Shown: piece by piece, positions 7,741 through 16,397 of the stretch
Layout of the letters: the number at the start of each line of letters is the position of its first letter
How positions within the stretch are numbered: the first letter of the stretch is position 1
Translations under genes and position numbers: made by a program
The notes under the pieces: model-generated
What the model saw: the letters and a program-made list of their open reading frames with translations, nothing else
Database searches by the model: none
Told to the model about the DNA's origin: nothing
Origin: Streptomyces chryseus
Lineage (GTDB): Bacteria > Actinomycetota > Actinomycetes > Streptomycetales > Streptomycetaceae
Assembly (NCBI RefSeq): GCF_014650755.1
Contig: NZ_BMVO01000032.1
Span: 1 to 57,752, forward strand
Direction: 5' to 3'
DNA: 57,752 bases

Positions 7741-8982
7741 GTGAACAGGAGCTATACGGGCGCGAACCTGCCGACGCTGCGCAGCCACAACGCGGCGCTG
7801 GTCCTCGACCTGCTGCGCACGGCGGGCGAGGCCGGCATCAGCCGCCTCGAACTCGCCGAGGGCACCGGCCTCACCCCGCAGGCCGTCAGCAAGATCACCG
7901 CCCGGCTGCGTGCGGAGGGCCTGGCGGCTGAGGCAGGCCGCCGCCCGTCGACGGGCGGCAAACCCCGAACGGTGCTGCGGCTGGTGCCCGACGCCGGGTA
8001 CGCCGTCGGGCTGCACCTGGACCGCGACGAGCTGACCGGGGTCCTGGTGGACCTGGCGGGCACGACGGTCGCCGTGCGCAGGGCGCCGCTCGACCTGGGG
8101 GCGGACGCGGAAGTGGTGCTGGAGGCGGCGACCCGCGCGGTCGCCGCGCTCGTCCTTCCCCCGCCCGGGCCGGACGGGCCCACCACGCCGGGACCCGAGC
8201 GCGGCCTGACGCTGCTCGGGGTGGGGGTGGCCGCGCCCGGGCCGCTCGACCACGGCCGCGGGGTGCTGCACCGCGTCACCGGGTTCCCGCAGTGGGACGG
8301 GTTCGCGCTGCGGGACGTGCTGAGCGAGCGGCTCGGGCTGCCCGTGGTGGTGGACAAGGACACGAACGCCGCCGCGCTCGGGCTCGCGCTGCGCGCCCGC
8401 CCCGGCGGCGGGTCCTTCGCGTACCTTCACCTCGGTACGGGCCTGGGGTCCGGGCTCGTACTCGGCGGGGCGCTCTATCGCGGGGCGCGCACCGGGGCGG
8501 GCGAGTTCGGGCACCAGACGCTGCAACTGGACGGGCCGCCCTGCTCCTGCGGCGGTCGCGGCTGCGTCGAGGCGCTGTGCCTGGCCGCCGTCGCCGGTGG
8601 TGACCTGGCGGAGGCCGCGCGGGTGCTCGGGACCGGGGCCGCGAATCTGGTCGGGCTGCTCGACATCGACCGGGTGCTGCTCGGCGGCCGCGTCGTCGCC
8701 GCGGACGAGGAGGTGTTCGTACGAGGCGTGGAGGCGGTACTGGCGGACCGCGCCCGGCGTGAGGGCAGTGGGCCCGCCGTGCCGGTGGCCGCCGTGGCCG
8801 GCGACGGGCGCGCCGTCGCCGACGGGGCGGCGCAGCTCGTCCTCGCGCCGGTCTTCGGGCACGCGGACATCGCGTTCCCCGGCGCGGCGAGTGGAGCGGG
8901 CGCGGCAGAGGGGGCGAGCGGGGCGGACGGGGCGGCTGGAGGGAGCGGTGGGCCATTGGGGGGATTCCCTGCAGTCATATGA
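7741..8982 (+). CDS. ROK family transcriptional regulator
   Basis: The protein has 413 residues from GTG 7741; an in-frame ATG at 7726 would add five residues. A winged helix-turn-helix (about 10-75: HNAALVLDLLRTAGEAGISR, ELAEGTGLTPQAVSKITARL) precedes the ROK sugar-kinase-like fold with the ATP-type DxNxxx region (VVDKDTNAAALG), the LGTGLGSGLVLGG loop, and the zinc motif GEFGHQTL...CSCGGRGCVEALC. Probably a sugar-responsive repressor acting on the divergent oxidoreductase/UPF0303 operon through the dyad at 7691-7717. The last about 30 residues are a low-complexity Gly/Ala tail. Confidence 0.9.
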   Translation: MNRSYTGANLPTLRSHNAALVLDLLRTAGEAGISRLELAEGTGLTPQAVSKITARLRAEGLAAEAGRRPSTGGKPRTVLRLVPDAGYAVGLHLDRDELTGVLVDLAGTTVAVRRAPLDLGADAEVVLEAATRAVAALVLPPPGPDGPTTPGPERGLTLLGVGVAAPGPLDHGRGVLHRVTGFPQWDGFALRDVLSERLGLPVVVDKDTNAAALGLALRARPGGGSFAYLHLGTGLGSGLVLGGALYRGARTGAGEFGHQTLQLDGPPCSCGGRGCVEALCLAAVAGGDLAEAARVLGTGAANLVGLLDIDRVLLGGRVVAADEEVFVRGVEAVLADRARREGSGPAVPVAAVAGDGRAVADGAAQLVLAPVFGHADIAFPGAASGAGAAEGASGADGAAGGSGGPLGGFPAVI

Positions 8983-9073
8983 ACGTATTGGGCGTGGCCT
9001 CCGGGGGTCCGTCGCGCGGCGGTGGAAGGGTCACTGGCGACTGACCGGGTGACCCGACCTGCAAAGGCTCCTC

Positions 9074-10132
9074 ATGCGACTGCGCGATGCCCTCGCCCTC
9101 GGAGTTGCGGCAGCCTCGCTCGCTTCCCCGGCGGCCGCCGCCGCCTCCCTCGCCCCCGCTGACGCGGGCGCCGCCCACCGCGCCGCCTTCGGCGCCGGTT
9201 CCGGCGTACGCGCCGACGAGGAACCGGCCGGCGTACGCGCCGACGAGGAACCGGTAGGCGTACGTGCCGACGAGGGGCCCGCGGAGTACGCCGAACCCCT
9301 GCGCGCCGCCGCTCCGCACCTGCGACCCACCTGTGGCGACCCCGCCTCCCCCGACTTCCCCATCACCACCCGCCTGCGCGGCGGCCCCGACTCCTACCGA
9401 GCGGGTGGCGCGGCCGCTGAATGGTCGCTGGAGCTGACCAACACGACGGGCAGGAGCTGCCGCAACATCCACCCCGTCGTCGTCCTCATGGACGGGCGGC
9501 GACAACTCGAACCCGGCCAGGTGGAGCTGGCCTTCGAGGACAGCGCCGGGCGGTGGACCGACGTACCGATCGAGACCACCGACGAGGACGAGCACATCGG
9601 CGTCTTCGACGGCGGCGTCCCCGGCTTCACCGTCGGCGCCGACCGCACCGTCACCGTCAAGGTACGGCTCGGTTTCGCCGCCGGCGCCGCCCCCGGCCGC
9701 GCCGTCGTCACCGCCGCCGTCGTGCAGCGGCAGCCCGCCGACGGCGAGTGGGTCGGCGCGTCGAAGGACTACCGCTTCACCATCACGGGCCGCGAACCGG
9801 ACGCCGACCCCGACCGCGAAGCCGAGGCCGACCCCGACCGCGAAGCCGAGGCCGACCCCGACCCCGGCCGGTCCCGCGACCCCGGGCGCGACCCCGAACC
9901 CGACGCCACGCTCGGGCCCCGCATCGGCGACGACGGTACGCCGCGCATCCGCGAGCGCCCCCACTCCCTCGCCATGACGGGCCGTGCCCCCGGGCCGCTC
10001 CTGGCGCTCGGGGCCACCGCCGGCGCGCTGCTCCTCGGCGGCGGGGTGCTGGTGGCCCTGTCCCGGCGCCGGTACGCGACGCCGACGCGCGGGAAGACGC
10101 CGACGCCCGGGAAGGGGCGTCGCGGCCGATGA
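9074..10132 (+). CDS. Secreted surface protein with LAxTG sorting signal
   Basis: The protein has 352 residues. A Sec signal peptide (ALALGVAAASLASPAAAAAS) is followed by three GVRADE(E/G)P repeats (residues 44-70), a globular domain from about residue 80 (PTCGDPASPDFPITTRL... VELTNTTGRSC-like) of the immunoglobulin-like type, an Asp/Pro/Glu-rich spacer with ADPDREAE repeats, and then LAMTG at 299-303, a hydrophobic helix and a basic tail (SRRRYATP). LAxTG is the motif recognised by class E sortases, so this protein is a likely substrate of the sortase at 1642-2553. The acidic Pro-rich spacer would span the peptidoglycan. Confidence 0.85.
   Translation: MRLRDALALGVAAASLASPAAAAASLAPADAGAAHRAAFGAGSGVRADEEPAGVRADEEPVGVRADEGPAEYAEPLRAAAPHLRPTCGDPASPDFPITTRLRGGPDSYRAGGAAAEWSLELTNTTGRSCRNIHPVVVLMDGRRQLEPGQVELAFEDSAGRWTDVPIETTDEDEHIGVFDGGVPGFTVGADRTVTVKVRLGFAAGAAPGRAVVTAAVVQRQPADGEWVGASKDYRFTITGREPDADPDREAEADPDREAEADPDPGRSRDPGRDPEPDATLGPRIGDDGTPRIRERPHSLAMTGRAPGPLLALGATAGALLLGGGVLVALSRRRYATPTRGKTPTPGKGRRGR
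9203..9283 (+). repeat. Three tandem 27-bp coding repeats
   Basis: Units at 9203-9229, 9230-9256 and 9257-9283 encode GVRADEEPA, GVRADEEPV and GVRADEGPA near the mature N-terminus of the LAMTG protein. A second, 24-bp in-frame repeat encoding ADPDREAE is at 9803-9826 and 9827-9850. Both are likely to vary in copy number between strains. Confidence 0.9.
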
Positions 10133-10138
10133 GCGCCG

Positions 10139-11359
10139 ATGGCTGACCGCACCCCCACCGGCGCCGGGCACGGCCGGGCCGTCGTACCGCTGGTGCGGAT
10201 GGCGGCCCGGCGCCGCGACGAGGAACACCGGGCGGCGACGCCGCTGGAGCTGTTCTTCGACCTGTGCTTCGTCGTGGCCGTCGCACAGGCCGGAGGGCGG
10301 CTGGTGCACGCGGTGGCCGAGGGCGACCCGGGGCACGGGGTCACCGGGTACCTCTTCGTCTTCTTCGCCATCTACTGGGCGTGGGTCAACTTCACCTGGT
10401 TCGCGTCCGCCTACGACTGCGACGACGTCCCGTACCGCATCGCCACGCTGGTGCAGATCTCGGGCGTGCTCGTCCTCGCCGCCGGAGTCCCGCGCGCCTT
10501 CGACCAGGCCGACTACGGCGTCGCGGTCCTGGGCTACCTGATCATGCGGGTGGCGCTCACGCTCCAGTGGCTGAGGGCCGCGCACAACGAGACGGGAGCC
10601 GCACGTGCGGCAGCCCTGCGTTTCGCCGCCGGGCTGGTGGTGGTGCAGTTGGGCTGGGTGGTACTGCTGTTGCTGCCGGACGGGGCCTGGGTGTGGGGGT
10701 TCGTGCCGCTGGCCGCCGCCGAGCTGGCCGTTCCTGTCTTCGCCGAGAGCCGCCACGAGACCAGCTGGCACCCCCACCACATCGCGGAACGCTACGGCCT
10801 GTTCACCATCATCGTGCTCGGCGAGACCATCGCCGCCGCCACCGTGGCCGTGCAGTCGGCCCTCGACGAGTCGGCGGCGCTGGACGAGCTGCTGCCGATC
10901 GCGGCGGGCGGTTTGGTCATCGTCTTCGCCGCGTTCTGGATCTACTTCGCCGTGCCGATCCACGAGTACCTCCACTCGAACCGGCAGGCGTTCTTCTGGG
11001 GGTACGGCCACTACCTGATCTTCGGATCCGCCGCGGCGATCGGCGCGGGCATCGAGGTGGCGGTCGAGCAGGCGACCCACCACGCGCACATCTCCACGCT
11101 CGCGGCCTCCCTCGCCGTCACGGTGCCCACCGCGCTCTTCATGATCACGGTGTGGCTGGTGCACGCCCGCCACTTCAAGCGGGGCGCCGCCCAGAACCTG
11201 GTCCTGCTGGTGGGCGGGCTGCTGGTCCTGCCCGCCAGTTTCGCCGGGCACTGGGCCGTACCGCTGACCGGGCTGATCGCGGCGGGCACGGTGGCCGTGG
11301 GGGTGTACCTCGCCGTCCGGGGCGGCACGGGGGAGCCGGCCGGGCGGGCGACGGGCTGA
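10139..11359 (+). CDS. Low temperature requirement protein A (LtrA) family membrane protein
   Basis: The protein has 406 residues starting 6 nt after the LAMTG gene. The N-terminal family signature EEHRAATPLELFFDLCFVVAVAQ (HRxATxLELFFDLxFV) is diagnostic of LtrA, followed by about ten membrane segments including GLFTIIVLGETIAAATVAV (conserved ERYGLFxIIxLGE). The family was named for cold growth in Listeria; its molecular function is unknown. It is co-oriented with, and perhaps cotranscribed with, the surface protein. Confidence 0.92.
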   Translation: MADRTPTGAGHGRAVVPLVRMAARRRDEEHRAATPLELFFDLCFVVAVAQAGGRLVHAVAEGDPGHGVTGYLFVFFAIYWAWVNFTWFASAYDCDDVPYRIATLVQISGVLVLAAGVPRAFDQADYGVAVLGYLIMRVALTLQWLRAAHNETGAARAAALRFAAGLVVVQLGWVVLLLLPDGAWVWGFVPLAAAELAVPVFAESRHETSWHPHHIAERYGLFTIIVLGETIAAATVAVQSALDESAALDELLPIAAGGLVIVFAAFWIYFAVPIHEYLHSNRQAFFWGYGHYLIFGSAAAIGAGIEVAVEQATHHAHISTLAASLAVTVPTALFMITVWLVHARHFKRGAAQNLVLLVGGLLVLPASFAGHWAVPLTGLIAAGTVAVGVYLAVRGGTGEPAGRATG

Positions 11360-11410
11360 GCGGGCGGCGGGTTGGCCGGGCGTTCAACATCGTCTGCGAC
11401 CATCCAGGGC

Positions 11411-12193
11411 GTGGACTACCCGAAGGACTACCCGTACGCGCACGACCAGGACCCGGGGGCGCCGATCCGCTCCGGCGTCCCGGAGCACGGCCGCGTTCCC
11501 AAGTACTACGCCGTCAAAGCCCATATCGCCGCGCTGATCGGTGAGTTGGGGGAGGGCGGGCTGCTGCCGACCGAGCGGGATCTCGCCGTACGGTACGAGG
11601 TCTCGCGCGAAACCGTGCGGCAGGCGCTGCGCGAGCTGCTCCTGGAGGGCCGTCTTCGCCGGCAGGGGCGCGGCACGGTCGTGGCCGGACCGAAGCTCGA
11701 ACAGCCCCTCGCGCTGGCGAGCTACACGGAGGGCGTACGCCGCCAGAACCGGCGGCCCGGGCGTCACCTCATCGGGCTCGACCGCTTCCCGTGCCCTGTG
11801 GCCCTCGCGGCCGATGTGGGGGTGGAAGCGGGGGATCCGGTCTGGCACCTGGAGCGGGTGCTGCTCGCGGACGACGAGCGGGTGGGGCTGGAGAGCACGT
11901 ACGTCGCCGTGTCCCGCGTGCCGCGGCTGGACGTCGACTTCGAGCCGGATTCGTCCTTCTACTCCTACCTGCACGATCAGGTCGGGGTGTCCTTCGGCGA
12001 CGCCGACGAGCGCATCGAGACGGTCCTGGCGACGCCGCGCGAGGCACTCCTGGTCGGTACGCCGCCGGCGCTTCCCATGCTCCTGATCCACAGGCTGTCG
12101 CGGGACGTGCGCGGGCGCCCGCTGGAGCGCGTCCGGACGCTGTTCCGGGGGGACCGGTTCAGCTTCACGGTGCGGTTGGGGGAGCGGGGATAG
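11411..12193 (+). CDS. GntR family regulator with UTRA domain
   Basis: The protein has 260 residues from GTG 11411; an in-frame ATG at 11372 is the alternative. The winged helix is YYAVKAHIAALIGE, PTERDLAVRYEVSRETVRQALRELLLEGRLRRQGRGTVV (HutC subfamily), followed by a UTRA effector domain (LERVLLADDERVGLESTYV...). UTRA regulators include PhnF of phosphonate operons. It is encoded directly upstream of the aminophosphonate operon in the same orientation, and a GGTCTAGGCC-type element of the HutC-operator kind lies in the intervening gap, so local control is likely. Whether it represses or activates is not visible. Confidence 0.88.
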   Translation: MDYPKDYPYAHDQDPGAPIRSGVPEHGRVPKYYAVKAHIAALIGELGEGGLLPTERDLAVRYEVSRETVRQALRELLLEGRLRRQGRGTVVAGPKLEQPLALASYTEGVRRQNRRPGRHLIGLDRFPCPVALAADVGVEAGDPVWHLERVLLADDERVGLESTYVAVSRVPRLDVDFEPDSSFYSYLHDQVGVSFGDADERIETVLATPREALLVGTPPALPMLLIHRLSRDVRGRPLERVRTLFRGDRFSFTVRLGERG

Positions 12194-12414
12194 GGCGGCG
12201 GGCCCTGCGGTCGCGGGCGGGGTGCCGCTGCGCGGGCTTTCCCCGACCCGCCCTGCCCGAACCGGGGTGCTGTCCCGGATCCCGGTCCTCAAGCGCGGGA
12301 CGGGCTGGGGGGTAACAGAAGAATAACGGGTCTAGGCCATCCTTGGGGGCCTGTTCACCGTCGCGTTGCCGGGTGGATCCGAGTGGGACACCCGTCCCGA
12401 GGAGCGTGGCCGCC
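12194..12414. other. Intergenic control region upstream of the aminophosphonate operon
   Basis: The 221 bp between the GntR gene and the oxidoreductase holds the operator-like element at 12324-12339 and the ribosome binding site GAGGAG (12399-12404) 10 nt before GTG 12415. A single GTTCACC (12353-12359) resembles one PHO-box half-unit, but no second unit follows at the required spacing. Confidence 0.6.
12324..12339. promoter_or_regulatory. Putative GntR operator upstream of the aminophosphonate operon
   Basis: TAACGGGTCTAGGCCA contains GGTCTAGGCC, one base from the palindrome GGTCTAGACC used by HutC-type GntR regulators. A near copy, TAACGGGTCTGGTCCA, occurs at 18332-18347 upstream of the phosphodiesterase. 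Sharing a 16-bp motif (two differences) in front of two functionally linked transcription units supports a common regulator. Confidence 0.6.
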
Positions 12415-13536
12415 GTGAGAGTCATAGTCGTTGGAGCCGGCGTCGTGGGAACCATGCACGCCTGGCACGCAGTGGAACGCGGCCACGAGGTCGTCCAGAT
12501 CGAGCGCGAGACGGAGGCGCGCGGGGCCAGCCTCCGCAACTTCGGCCAGATATGGGTCAGCGGGCGCGCGGGTGGTGAGGAGCTGGAGACGGCCCTGCGC
12601 GCCCGCGAGCTGTGGGAGGGGATCGGCGCCCGCGTCCCCGGGCTCGGCTTCCGGGCCATCGGCTCGCTGACCCCCGTACGCAACGGTCTGGAGCTGGCCG
12701 TCGCCGAGGCCGCGCTGAGCCGGCCCGACGCGGCGGCCCGCGGCTACAAGCTGCTGACCGCAGAAGAGGCCCGCGCCCTGAACCCCGCCCTGCGCGGCGC
12801 GTTCGAGGCCGCCCTGTGGTGCGAGCGCGACGCCGCCGTCGAGCCCCGCACCGCCCCACTCGCCCTCAAGCAGGCCCTGCTGGCCACCGGCCGCTACACC
12901 TTCCTCGGCGGCCGCGAAGTACGGGAGGTCGTGGGACACAACGCCGTCCGCGACGACCACGGCGACGTGCACACCGGCGACGCGGTCGTCCTCTGTACGG
13001 GCGCCTGGCTCGGCGGGCTCGTCAAGGAGCTCGTCCCCGACCTGCCCGTACGCCGTGTCCGCCTCCAGATGATGCAGACCGAACCGCTCGGCGAGACCCT
13101 GACCACCTCCGTCGCCGACGCCGACAGCTTCCGCTACTACCCCGCCTACGCGAGCGCCGCCCTCGACGCCCTGAACGCCGGTCAGGCCCAGGACCCGACC
13201 GCCGCCGCGCACCGGATGCAGCTGCTCATGGTCCAGCGCCGCGACGGCGCACTGACCATCGGTGACACCCACGAGTACGAGCACCCCTTCGCCTTCGACG
13301 TCGTCGAGGAGCCGTACGAGCACGTCGCCCGAGTCGCCGAGTCCTTCCTCGGCCGCCCGCTCCCCAAGATCCGGCACCGCTGGGCGGGCGTGTACGCGCA
13401 GTGCACCGACACGAGCCGCGTCGTGCACCGCCAGCAGGTGCGCGAGGGCGTCTGGCTGGTGACCGGTCCCGGCGGGCGCGGCATGACGTGCTCCCCAGCG
13501 ATCGCCGAAACCACCGCGAACGAACTGGGCTGGTGA
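12415..13536 (+). CDS. FAD-dependent oxidoreductase, TIGR03364 type (proposed aminophosphonate oxidase)
   Basis: The protein has 373 residues from GTG 12415 with GAGGAG 10 nt upstream. It begins with the FAD dinucleotide loop VIVVGAGVVGTMHAWHAVERGHEV and an acidic strand end (QIERE), then RGASLRNFGQIW; the DAO fold ends in GVWLVTGPGGRGMTCSPAIAE. This matches the DadA/GlyOx-like subgroup that co-occurs with phosphonatase-like hydrolases; the proposed reaction is oxidative deamination of an aminophosphonate related to 2-aminoethylphosphonate. It overlaps the next gene by 4 nt (GTGA). The substrate is inferred from family and context, not seen. Confidence 0.85.
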   Translation: MRVIVVGAGVVGTMHAWHAVERGHEVVQIERETEARGASLRNFGQIWVSGRAGGEELETALRARELWEGIGARVPGLGFRAIGSLTPVRNGLELAVAEAALSRPDAAARGYKLLTAEEARALNPALRGAFEAALWCERDAAVEPRTAPLALKQALLATGRYTFLGGREVREVVGHNAVRDDHGDVHTGDAVVLCTGAWLGGLVKELVPDLPVRRVRLQMMQTEPLGETLTTSVADADSFRYYPAYASAALDALNAGQAQDPTAAAHRMQLLMVQRRDGALTIGDTHEYEHPFAFDVVEEPYEHVARVAESFLGRPLPKIRHRWAGVYAQCTDTSRVVHRQQVREGVWLVTGPGGRGMTCSPAIAETTANELGW

Positions 13537-14279
13537 ACGCCACGATGAACGCCACGACGCACGACACGACGCACGACACGGTGAACGACCCCTGCACGGT
13601 CAAGCTGGTCGTCCTCGACATGGCCGGCACCACCGTCGCCGACGGCGGACTGGTCGAGCGGGCCTTCTCCGCCGCCGCCGAACGCCTCGGTGTCGTACCG
13701 GGATCGGCCGATCACGCGGTGAAGCTCGACTACGTACGCGCCACCATGGGCGAGTCCAAGATCTCCGTCTTCCGGCACCTCTTCGGGGACGAGGCCGAGG
13801 CCCAGCGGGCCAACGCCGCGTTCGAGGAGGCGTACGGCAGCCTCGTCGACGCCGGGCACATCGCGCCCGTACCCGGCGCCCGCGAGGCCATCGAGCACCT
13901 GCGCTCCGACGGCCGGCGCGTCGTCCTGACCACCGGCTTCGCCCGCGTCACCCAGGACGCGATCCTCGACGCCCTCGGCTGGCAGGGGCTCGTCGAACTG
14001 ACCCTCTGCCCGGCGGACGCGGGAGGCCGGGGCCGCCCGTACCCGGACACGGTGCTCGCCGCCCTGCTGCGCACGGGGGCCGCCGACGGGGTGCGGGAGA
14101 TCGCGGTGGCCGGGGACACGTCGTACGACATGCTCAGCGGCGTCCGATCCGGCGCGAGCGTCGTCGCGGGCGTCCTGACCGGTGCGCACGACCGCGGGCA
14201 ACTCCTCGCCCACGGCGCCACGCACGTCCTCGCGTCCGTCGCCGAGCTGCCCGATCTGCTGGCCGGGGAGGGGCGATGA
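13533..14279 (+). CDS. Phosphonatase-like HAD hydrolase, TIGR03351 type
   Basis: The protein has 248 residues from GTG 13533 overlapping the oxidoreductase stop; MNATTHD at 13545 is an alternative. The HAD nucleophile motif is VVLDMAGTTVADGG (DMAGTT is characteristic of phosphonoacetaldehyde hydrolase relatives), with a cap domain, motif II TTGFAR and motif III-IV region GRPYPDTVL...VAGDTSYDML. It would cleave the C-P bond of a phosphonoaldehyde, releasing phosphate and an aldehyde. The product of the oxidoreductase is its likely substrate. Its stop overlaps the next start as ATGA. Confidence 0.87.
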   Translation: MNATMNATTHDTTHDTVNDPCTVKLVVLDMAGTTVADGGLVERAFSAAAERLGVVPGSADHAVKLDYVRATMGESKISVFRHLFGDEAEAQRANAAFEEAYGSLVDAGHIAPVPGAREAIEHLRSDGRRVVLTTGFARVTQDAILDALGWQGLVELTLCPADAGGRGRPYPDTVLAALLRTGAADGVREIAVAGDTSYDMLSGVRSGASVVAGVLTGAHDRGQLLAHGATHVLASVAELPDLLAGEGR

Positions 14280-15331
14280 CCAGCGGCATCCGCTTCGAGG
14301 ACGTCTCGGTCGCGTACGGCGGCACCACGGTCCTCGACGCGTTCTCCCTGACCGTCGAGCCGGGCGAGGTCATGGCCCTGCTCGGCCCCTCGGGGTCCGG
14401 CAAGACCACCGCCCTGCGCGCCGTCGCGGGGTTCGTGCGGCCCGCCGCCGGGCGGGTGTTCATCGGGGACCGCGACGTCACCGGGCTGCCGCCGCACCGG
14501 CGCGGCATCGGCATGGTCGTCCAGCAGTACGCCCTCTTCCCGCACCTGCGCGTCGAGGACAACGTCGCCTTCGGCCTGAAGGCGCGGAAGGTCAACAAGG
14601 GCGAGATCCCCGGGCGGGTCGCCGAGGCGCTGGAGATGACCGGCATGGCGGCGTACGGGACGCGCTACCCCCGCGAGCTGTCCGGAGGCCAGCAGCAGCG
14701 CGTCGCCATCGCCCGGGCGCTCGCCGTCCGGCCCGGCGTGCTGCTCCTCGACGAGCCGCTGTCGGCGCTGGACGCGCAGCTCAGGTCCGGGATGCTGGCC
14801 GAACTGGCCCGACTGCACCGCGAGTTGCCGGAGGTGTCGATCCTGTACGTCACCCACGACCAGGTCGAGGCGCTGACCCTCGCGGACCGCATCGCCGTCA
14901 TGGACAAGGCGCGGCTCCAGGACTGCGGTACGCCCCGGCAGTTGTACCGCAGGCCGAGGACCGAGTTCACCGCGTCCTTCGTCGGCAACGCGAACCTGCT
15001 GCCGGTCGCGGTCGGCGGCGCGGGCGTCTCCTTCGCCGGTACGCCGCTGAAGGTCGACACCGGGGGCGCGGCGAGCGGTTCGACGGCCACCTTGTGCGTA
15101 CGCCCGCACCTCGTCGGTCTCGGCGACGGCCCGAACGCGCTGCGGGGGACGATCACCGAGGTCCAGTGGCGCGGCGCCACGCACCGGCTGTACGTCGACG
15201 TCGGCGGCCGGCGCCTCAAGGCGGACCTGCGCGAGCTGCGCGAGACGCCGGAACTCGGCGCCGAGGTCACCCTGCACTTCGCACCCGAGGACGCGGTGCT
15301 GCTGGGGGCGGGGGTGACCTCCGATGGCTAG
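14276..15331 (+). CDS. ABC transporter ATP-binding protein, 2-aminoethylphosphonate type
   Basis: The protein has 351 residues. Walker A is GPSGSGKTT (about 39-47), the Q-loop lies at VVQQYALFPHL, the signature is ELSGGQQQRVAIARAL, Walker B is VLLLDEPLSALD and the H-loop VTHDQVEAL. A C-terminal TOBE-like regulatory domain (about 240-351) includes LCVRPHLVGL. It powers the importer formed with the following permeases and binding protein. It is of the PotA/FbpC-like class that includes PhnT. It overlaps both neighbours (ATGA and 8 nt). Confidence 0.87.
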   Translation: MTSGIRFEDVSVAYGGTTVLDAFSLTVEPGEVMALLGPSGSGKTTALRAVAGFVRPAAGRVFIGDRDVTGLPPHRRGIGMVVQQYALFPHLRVEDNVAFGLKARKVNKGEIPGRVAEALEMTGMAAYGTRYPRELSGGQQQRVAIARALAVRPGVLLLDEPLSALDAQLRSGMLAELARLHRELPEVSILYVTHDQVEALTLADRIAVMDKARLQDCGTPRQLYRRPRTEFTASFVGNANLLPVAVGGAGVSFAGTPLKVDTGGAASGSTATLCVRPHLVGLGDGPNALRGTITEVQWRGATHRLYVDVGGRRLKADLRELRETPELGAEVTLHFAPEDAVLLGAGVTSDG

Positions 15332-16397
15332 CGCGGACGCCGTGCCCGCGGGCGGCGGGGGAGGAGTGCGCACGGCCTCCACCGGTGCCGGTGCACGCGG
15401 CGGCACCACCTCCGCGGGCGGGACCCGGAGCGCGGACCCGCGCACCGACGGCGCCCCACCCGCGCCGTCCGACGCCCCCGTGCCCCACGCCGACGCCGCC
15501 GCACCCCGAGGCCCCCGTTCCGGAGCCGGCGCAGCCCCGGGCAGCCGCCCCGGCCCGCCCGCAGGCGCGCCGGTCCGGGCCGTCCCCCGGTGGGTGTGGG
15601 CGCTGCCGCCCGTCGGTGTGCTCGCGCTGTTCTTCCTCTATCCGCTGGCCCTCGTCGTCCAGCAGTCCCTCTCGCCCGACGAGGGCGGCACCTCTGTCGA
15701 GCCGTACGCCGAGGTGTTCGCCTCCGAGGCGTTCCGGGAAGCGCTGTCGACCACTGTGTGGCTGGCCGTGGGGGCCACTCTCGGGTGCCTCGTCCTCGGC
15801 TTCGTCCTGGCCCTGGTCATCGCCTTCATACCCTTCCCCGGCGGCCGGGCGGTAGCCAAGTTCATCGACGTCTTCCTCTCCTTCCCGTCGTTCCTGATCA
15901 CGCTCGCGCTGCTGTTCGTCTACGGAACGGTCGGGATGGCCAACGGGCTGTGGACGGACGTCACCGGCGCCGCCGAGGGGCCCTTCCACTTCCTCACCAC
16001 CCCCTGGGGCGTGCTCCTCGCCGAGATCACGTACTTCACGCCGTTCGTGATGCGCCCGCTGCTCGCCGCCTTCTCCCAGCTCGACACCGCGCAGCTCGAA
16101 GTGGCCTCGTCGCTGGGCGCCAGGCCCGCCCGGATCGTCCGGCAGGTGATCCTCCCCGAGGCGCTCCCGGCGCTCGCCGCCGGCGGCAGCCTCGTCCTCG
16201 TCATGTGCCTGAACGAGTTCGGGATCGTGCTCTTCACCGGCGCCAAGGGCGTCACGACCCTGCCGATGCTCGTCTACAGCGAGGCGATCCTCGCGTCCGA
16301 CTATCCCGCCGCCTGCGTCGTCGCGGTCGTCAACATCGCGATCTCCGTGGGCCTCTACAGCCTCTACCGGGTGGTGAGCCGCCGTGTTGGTGCATAG
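15324..16397 (+). CDS. ABC transporter permease 1, 2-aminoethylphosphonate type
   Basis: The protein has 357 residues from ATG 15324. The first about 85 residues are low-complexity Ala/Gly/Pro and unlike the family, so a later start is possible, although overlap with the ATPase stop supports this one. Six membrane segments follow from WVWALPPVGVLALFFLYPLAL. The EAA coupling loop facing the ATPase is LEVASSLGARPARIVRQVIL. It pairs with the next permease in a heterodimeric channel of the PotB/CysT-like type, as in PhnU/PhnV. Confidence 0.86.
   Translation: MASADAVPAGGGGGVRTASTGAGARGGTTSAGGTRSADPRTDGAPPAPSDAPVPHADAAAPRGPRSGAGAAPGSRPGPPAGAPVRAVPRWVWALPPVGVLALFFLYPLALVVQQSLSPDEGGTSVEPYAEVFASEAFREALSTTVWLAVGATLGCLVLGFVLALVIAFIPFPGGRAVAKFIDVFLSFPSFLITLALLFVYGTVGMANGLWTDVTGAAEGPFHFLTTPWGVLLAEITYFTPFVMRPLLAAFSQLDTAQLEVASSLGARPARIVRQVILPEALPALAAGGSLVLVMCLNEFGIVLFTGAKGVTTLPMLVYSEAILASDYPAACVVAVVNIAISVGLYSLYRVVSRRVGA

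Noticed and set aside
8975..11251. 758-codon minus-strand frame over the LAMTG and LtrA genes
   Set aside because: Repetitive Gly/Val/Asp composition that mirrors the genes on the other strand; no family features.
12353..12374. PHO box (PhoP site) upstream of the aminophosphonate operon
   Set aside because: One GTTCACC unit is present, but the following 11-nt unit does not match; the same holds for GGTCACC...GTCACGC near 18310, where the spacing is 9-10 rather than 11.
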